Assembly: GCA_040901865.1 (NCBI GenBank)
Contig: JBBDYD010000150.1
Span: 1-16,625, forward strand
Direction of reading: 5' to 3'
From: JBBDYD01 sp040901865
GTDB lineage: Bacteria; Bacteroidota; Ignavibacteria; UBA10030
Length of the DNA: 16,625 bases
Every line of letters begins with the position of its first letter. Positions within the stretch are counted from its first letter, which is position 1. A program made the translations under genes and the position numbers. Positions 14,235 through 16,625 of this stretch are shown here, piece after piece. The notes below the pieces were generated by a model. The model did no database searches, had not been told where the DNA came from, and saw nothing but the letters and a program-made list of their open reading frames with translations.

Positions 14235-16088
14235 GTGAATGCCCTTCCCCTCATTATTGTCGCTCTGTGTGTGATGGCCATCGCCTATCGCTACTACAGC
14301 GCATTTCTTGCTGCCAAGGTTCTTGCCCTGAACGATGAGCGTGTCACGCCGGCCAATACTCTCAACGACGGTCAGAATTATTTTCCGACCAACAAGTGGG
14401 TCCTGTTCGGGCACCATTTTGCGGCTATTTCAGGGGCGGGTCCGTTGATCGGACCAGTCCTCGCGGCGCAATTCGGGTACCTTCCCGGATTTCTCTGGCT
14501 GCTGGTCGGAGTCGTCGTCGGCGGTGCTGTGCATGATTTCGTTGTCCTCGTGGCCTCCGTCCGGCGCCAAGGCAAATCACTTGCGGAAATCGCCCGGCAT
14601 GAGATCAGTCCGTTTGCCGGCGTTGTCGGCTCGGTGGCCATCCTGATTATCGTGATCATCGCACTGGCCGGGTTGGGACTTGCGGTGGTGAATGCCCTCG
14701 CGGAGAGCTCGTGGGGCGTGTTTACGATCGCCGCGACGATTCCCCTCGCGCTGTTCGTTGGTCTGTGGATGTACAAAATACGTCCGGGCCGGGTGGCTGA
14801 AGCAAGCACCGTTGGCGTTGTTGGCGTTATGCTCGCGGTGTTCCTGGGAAGCTATATTCCCGGATCATTTCTCGAACCGTATTTTTTGTTTTCCCGGAAC
14901 GGCATCGTTATCGCCCTGGCATTGTACGGATTTATCGCTTCCGTCCTGCCGGTGTGGCTCCTGTTGTGCCCGCGCGATTATCTGAGTTCCTACATGAAGA
15001 TCGGAACGATCGCGGCTCTTGTGATCGGGGTTGTCGTCGTGCAGCCTCAGCTGCATATGCCGGCCATTACCGAGTTTATCCATGGAGGCGGGCCCATCAT
15101 CCCGGGCAAGATCTTCCCGTTCGTTTTTATCACGATCGCGTGCGGAGCTATTTCCGGATTTCACGCGCTGGTGTCTTCCGGTACCACGCCGAAGATGATC
15201 AAGAAGGAATCCGATGCCCGCATGATCGGGTACGGGGCCATGCTGATGGAAGGGCTGGTGGGGATCATCGCTTTGATCGCAGCCAGTTCACTGTGGCCCG
15301 GCGATTATTTCGCCATCAATGTTTCCCCGGAAAAGTTTGAGGCGCTCGGTATCCCTCCCGTAAACCTTGACATGCTTTCGTTGGAAGTCGGAGAGCAAGT
15401 TGCCGGTCGGACAGGCGGTGCCGTTTCCCTCGCAGTGGGCTTTGCTCAGATTTTCTCGGCGATCCCCGGAATGGCCGGCTTGATGTCCTTCTGGTATCAC
15501 TTCGCCATCATGTTCGAAGCCCTTTTTATTCTCACGACCATCGACACGGGAACGCGGGTGGCCCGGTTCCTGGTGCAGGAATACGCGGGACGCGTTTGGA
15601 AGCCGCTTGAAAAAACCGATTGGCTCCCCGGTTCACTGCTCTCCACGGCTGTTGTGGTGTTTGCCTGGGCGTATTTTATCTGGACGGGGTCTATCAGCAC
15701 CATCTGGCCTATGTTCGGCACGGCAAATCAGCTTCTTGCAGGGGTCGCCCTCGCCGTTGCCACGAGCGCCATTATTAACGCGGGAAAACAACGGTATGCC
15801 TGGGTGACGCTGGTACCCATGGTGTTCGTAACGTCAACGACGTTGATTGCCTGTTACCTGAATATCACCGACAACTTCTGGCCGCTCACTTCAAATAGTG
15901 CGACAGCGGTTCAGGGGTATATTAACTCGATCCTGACCGCCATAATCATGGCGTGTGCGATCGCTGTGCTTATCGAAGCGCTCAGACGTTGGTACCGCGT
16001 TCTTGTTCTTCATCAGTATAGTGTTGGCGGAAGGATTGTCCATGCCTCCGAGCCAGGTTTTGTTCCGCCCGAGTACGGTTGTTCCTAG
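14235..16088 (+). CDS. cstA: Carbon starvation protein CstA family transporter
   Basis: A 617-residue polytopic inner-membrane transporter. The N-terminal CstA domain is plain from VTPANTLNDGQNYFPTNKW and FGHHFAAISGAGPLIGP, followed by LLVGVVVGGAVHDFVVL; the middle carries ISGFHALVSSGTTPKMIKKE, and the end has FGTANQLLAGVALAV, all well-conserved family segments. About 14-18 hydrophobic segments are spread along the chain. It is shorter than E. coli CstA (about 700 residues), matching the shorter branch of the family. Members import peptides and, in E. coli BtsT and CstA, pyruvate, often when carbon is scarce. The start is GTG 14235 with an SD-like AAGGTGA at 14224-14230. It is the last gene of the string. 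Confidence 0.94.
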   Translation: MNALPLIIVALCVMAIAYRYYSAFLAAKVLALNDERVTPANTLNDGQNYFPTNKWVLFGHHFAAISGAGPLIGPVLAAQFGYLPGFLWLLVGVVVGGAVHDFVVLVASVRRQGKSLAEIARHEISPFAGVVGSVAILIIVIIALAGLGLAVVNALAESSWGVFTIAATIPLALFVGLWMYKIRPGRVAEASTVGVVGVMLAVFLGSYIPGSFLEPYFLFSRNGIVIALALYGFIASVLPVWLLLCPRDYLSSYMKIGTIAALVIGVVVVQPQLHMPAITEFIHGGGPIIPGKIFPFVFITIACGAISGFHALVSSGTTPKMIKKESDARMIGYGAMLMEGLVGIIALIAASSLWPGDYFAINVSPEKFEALGIPPVNLDMLSLEVGEQVAGRTGGAVSLAVGFAQIFSAIPGMAGLMSFWYHFAIMFEALFILTTIDTGTRVARFLVQEYAGRVWKPLEKTDWLPGSLLSTAVVVFAWAYFIWTGSISTIWPMFGTANQLLAGVALAVATSAIINAGKQRYAWVTLVPMVFVTSTTLIACYLNITDNFWPLTSNSATAVQGYINSILTAIIMACAIAVLIEALRRWYRVLVLHQYSVGGRIVHASEPGFVPPEYGCS

Positions 16089-16122
16089 ATGGCAGGTGAC
16101 ACCCTTTCACGTGGCCCAACCC

Positions 16123-16146
16123 TTTCCCGAAGGGGAAAAATATTCT
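16123..16146. repeat. Hairpin module A: TTTCCC-GAAG-GGGAAA followed by AATATTCT
   Basis: A perfect 6-bp inverted repeat (16123-16128 with 16133-16138, loop GAAG) runs into AATATTCT. The 15 bases at 16132-16146 match those at 16564-16578 at 14 positions. It starts 34 bp after the cstA stop. It lacks a T-run, so it is not a canonical terminator. Confidence 0.55.
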
Positions 16147-16148
16147 AG

Positions 16149-16192
16149 CCGGGGGCAACCAGCCCGCTACGCGTTCTGGCGGGTGCGCCCGG
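16149..16192. repeat. Imperfect GC-rich hairpin
   Basis: CCGGGGGCAACCAGCC at 16149-16164 can pair with GGCGGGTGCGCCCGG ending at 16192, with two mismatches and one bulge, leaving a loop of roughly a dozen bases. It lies directly after module A. On RNA or single-stranded DNA this would be a stable structure. Confidence 0.5.
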
Positions 16193-16210
16193 ATTATCCG
16201 TGCCACTTGC

Positions 16211-16227
16211 CCGCCGAAATTCGGCGG
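16211..16227. repeat. Short GC-rich palindrome CCGCCG-AAATT-CGGCGG
   Basis: A perfect 6-bp inverted repeat with a 5-base loop AAATT; the arms also extend inward as CCGCCGAA/TTCGGCGG around a single A. No T-tract follows. Confidence 0.55.
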
Positions 16228-16347
16228 TGCGGGGAGGAACCGGAGGATCCCCGGCTGTTGATTCGGAACACCCTTGAAGAGATTCATACGATGATTACTT
16301 TGAGAATGGTAACTGTTCCTTATGCGTGGGATTAATTTCGGCCGTCG

Positions 16348-16373
16348 TTTTCTTTTGGGCACTTTTCTTTTGG
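16348..16373. repeat. Two tandem copies of TTTTCTTTTGG (15-bp period)
   Basis: TTTTCTTTTGG occurs at 16348-16358 and again at 16363-16373. The second copy is the left arm of the 15-bp palindrome, so the first copy offers a second pairing partner for the same right arm. Confidence 0.6.
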
Positions 16374-16393
16374 ACGAGCAAAAGAAAAGTGCC
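16358..16393. repeat. Perfect 15-bp inverted repeat with GACGAG loop
   Basis: GGCACTTTTCTTTTG (16358-16372) pairs without mismatch with CAAAAGAAAAGTGCC (16379-16393) around the six-base loop GACGAG. This general form (CTTTTCTTTTG, short loop, CAAAAGAAAAG) is, as far as I recall, seen in intergenic regions of many unrelated bacteria and is a source of spurious small ORFs. It has no T-tract on either side, so it is not an ordinary terminator; a repeat element or a regulatory hairpin is more likely. Confidence 0.75.
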
Positions 16394-16495
16394 TCGCCGA
16401 AGGCTCATGGCCGATCGTGGTTCAATCCGGGACTCCCCGACGGACCAAGACTTCTTTCGAAGAAAAAGAGGAACAGCGATCGCGAATCTTGAAGT

Positions 16496-16526
16496 TTGAC
16501 AACTGGTCGCAGCGTACACTCAATAA
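16496..16526 (+). promoter_or_regulatory. Weak promoter candidate with consensus -35 TTGACA
   Basis: TTGACA at 16496-16501 is a perfect -35 box. The region 17-19 bp downstream (CTCAATAA, 16519-16526) is only a poor -10 match. If real it would drive a gene starting near 16590. Confidence 0.25.
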
Positions 16527-16552
16527 AACCCCTGATCAAACAGAGACGTCAA

Positions 16553-16578
16553 TTCTCCCCGTAGGGGAGAAATATTCT
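16553..16578. repeat. Hairpin module B: TTCTCCCC-GTA-GGGGAGAA running into AATATTCT
   Basis: A perfect 8-bp inverted repeat (16553-16560 with 16564-16571, loop GTA) runs into ATATTCT. The segment GGGGAGAAATATTCT (16564-16578) differs from module A (16132-16146) at one base. It lies 12-37 bp before the possible start at 16590, so in RNA it would sit in a 5' leader. Confidence 0.6.
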
Positions 16579-16589
16579 CTCCCGAAACC

Positions 16590-16625
16590 ATGCAGCTCGA
16601 GCTCTTCTCCACGGAAGTATATTAC
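16590..16625 (+). CDS. Possible start of a further gene, cut by the window edge
   Basis: ATG 16590 opens a frame with no stop up to the last base, giving only MQLELFSTEVYY. The gene strand, the upstream -35-like box and the leader hairpin would fit a new transcription unit, but no Shine-Dalgarno sequence precedes it and twelve codons cannot show a family. It may be chance. Confidence 0.25.
   Translation, partial: MQLELFSTEVYY

Larger units (their letters stand above)
16089..16589. other. About 500 bp non-coding stretch rich in palindromes
   Basis: No convincing protein gene is present here on either strand. The longest open frames (about 75-126 codons) lack family motifs, lie over the palindromes and have no good start site. 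What it does hold is at least five inverted repeats, listed separately, and two near-identical hairpin-plus-AATATTCT modules near its two ends. There is no clear intrinsic terminator with a T-tract after cstA. The segment resembles a non-autonomous repeat or regulatory intergenic element rather than decayed coding sequence, but that is a judgement by eye. Confidence 0.6.

Noticed and set aside
16123..16138. Hairpin after cstA as an intrinsic terminator
   Set aside because: It is followed by A-rich, not T-rich, sequence on the + strand, and the stem is only 6 bp.
15955..16335. A 126-codon + strand frame overlapping the end of cstA, and a similar - strand frame at 15982-16362
   Set aside because: Both overlap the well-supported cstA end and then run through hairpins; no recognisable domain.
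16412..16440. GGTTCAATCC near 16419-16428 resembling the T-loop of a tRNA
   Set aside because: The flanking bases do not form a 5-bp T-stem, and no anticodon arm or acceptor stem can be drawn around it.
16295..16519. A 74-codon open frame on the - strand over the 15-bp palindrome
   Set aside because: It only translates the palindrome and its flanks, has no family motif and no ribosome-binding site; such frames are typical spurious calls over this kind of repeat.

Overview
The window looks like a piece of chromosome from a Gram-negative, diderm bacterium of the FCB superphylum (Bacteroidota / Ignavibacteria / Chlorobi side). The pointers are a GWxTD-domain secreted protein, an Omp85/BamA-like outer-membrane protein, a GT9 heptosyltransferase-type enzyme, a DUF3108 protein, and an archaeal-type UbiA prenyltransferase of the kind common in that group. 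Base composition is moderate, judged by eye to be a little above 50% GC. Several genes carry Shine-Dalgarno-like sequences (GGAGG, AAAGGA, AAGGTGA), so this is not a typical SD-poor Bacteroidia genome. An Ignavibacteria-like lineage is my best guess, but the assignment is an inference.

Layout. (1) 1-777: the 3' part of a geranylgeranyl-reductase-family flavoprotein that enters from the left. (2) 778-847: a short gap with a sigma70-like promoter candidate. (3) 848-16088: fourteen co-oriented + strand genes with no gap larger than 18 bp and many ATGA or similar stop/start overlaps. In order they are a GT9 glycosyltransferase, DUF3108 protein, deoxyhypusine-synthase-like protein, CPBP membrane protease, zinc-finger/DUF2007 protein, CdsA, RimO, GWxTD protein, Omp85 protein, UbiA prenyltransferase, RNase HII (rnhB), YraN, nicotinate phosphoribosyltransferase (pncB), nicotinamidase (pncA) and CstA (fifteen counting both ends of the list; the count includes every gene from 848 to 16088). 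(4) 16089-16589: about 500 bp without a convincing gene but rich in palindromes, including a perfect 15-bp hairpin and two near-identical hairpin + AATATTCT modules about 430 bp apart. (5) 16590-16625: possibly the first codons of another gene leaving the window.

How the genes fit together. Many products serve the cell envelope: glycosyl transfer (GT9), phospholipid precursor synthesis (CdsA), isoprenoid lipid chemistry (reductase and UbiA), outer-membrane protein assembly or export (Omp85), and exported proteins (DUF3108, GWxTD). A second theme is housekeeping: ribosome modification (RimO), RNA/DNA hybrid repair (RNase HII) and NAD salvage, where PncA turns nicotinamide into nicotinate and PncB turns nicotinate into nicotinate mononucleotide. 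CstA ends the string with carbon uptake. The most notable points are the archaeal-type isoprenoid lipid genes in a bacterial context, the deoxyhypusine-synthase-like protein without the usual catalytic lysine motif, and the structured repeat-like region at the right edge. I saw no CRISPR array, transposase, rRNA or tRNA gene.
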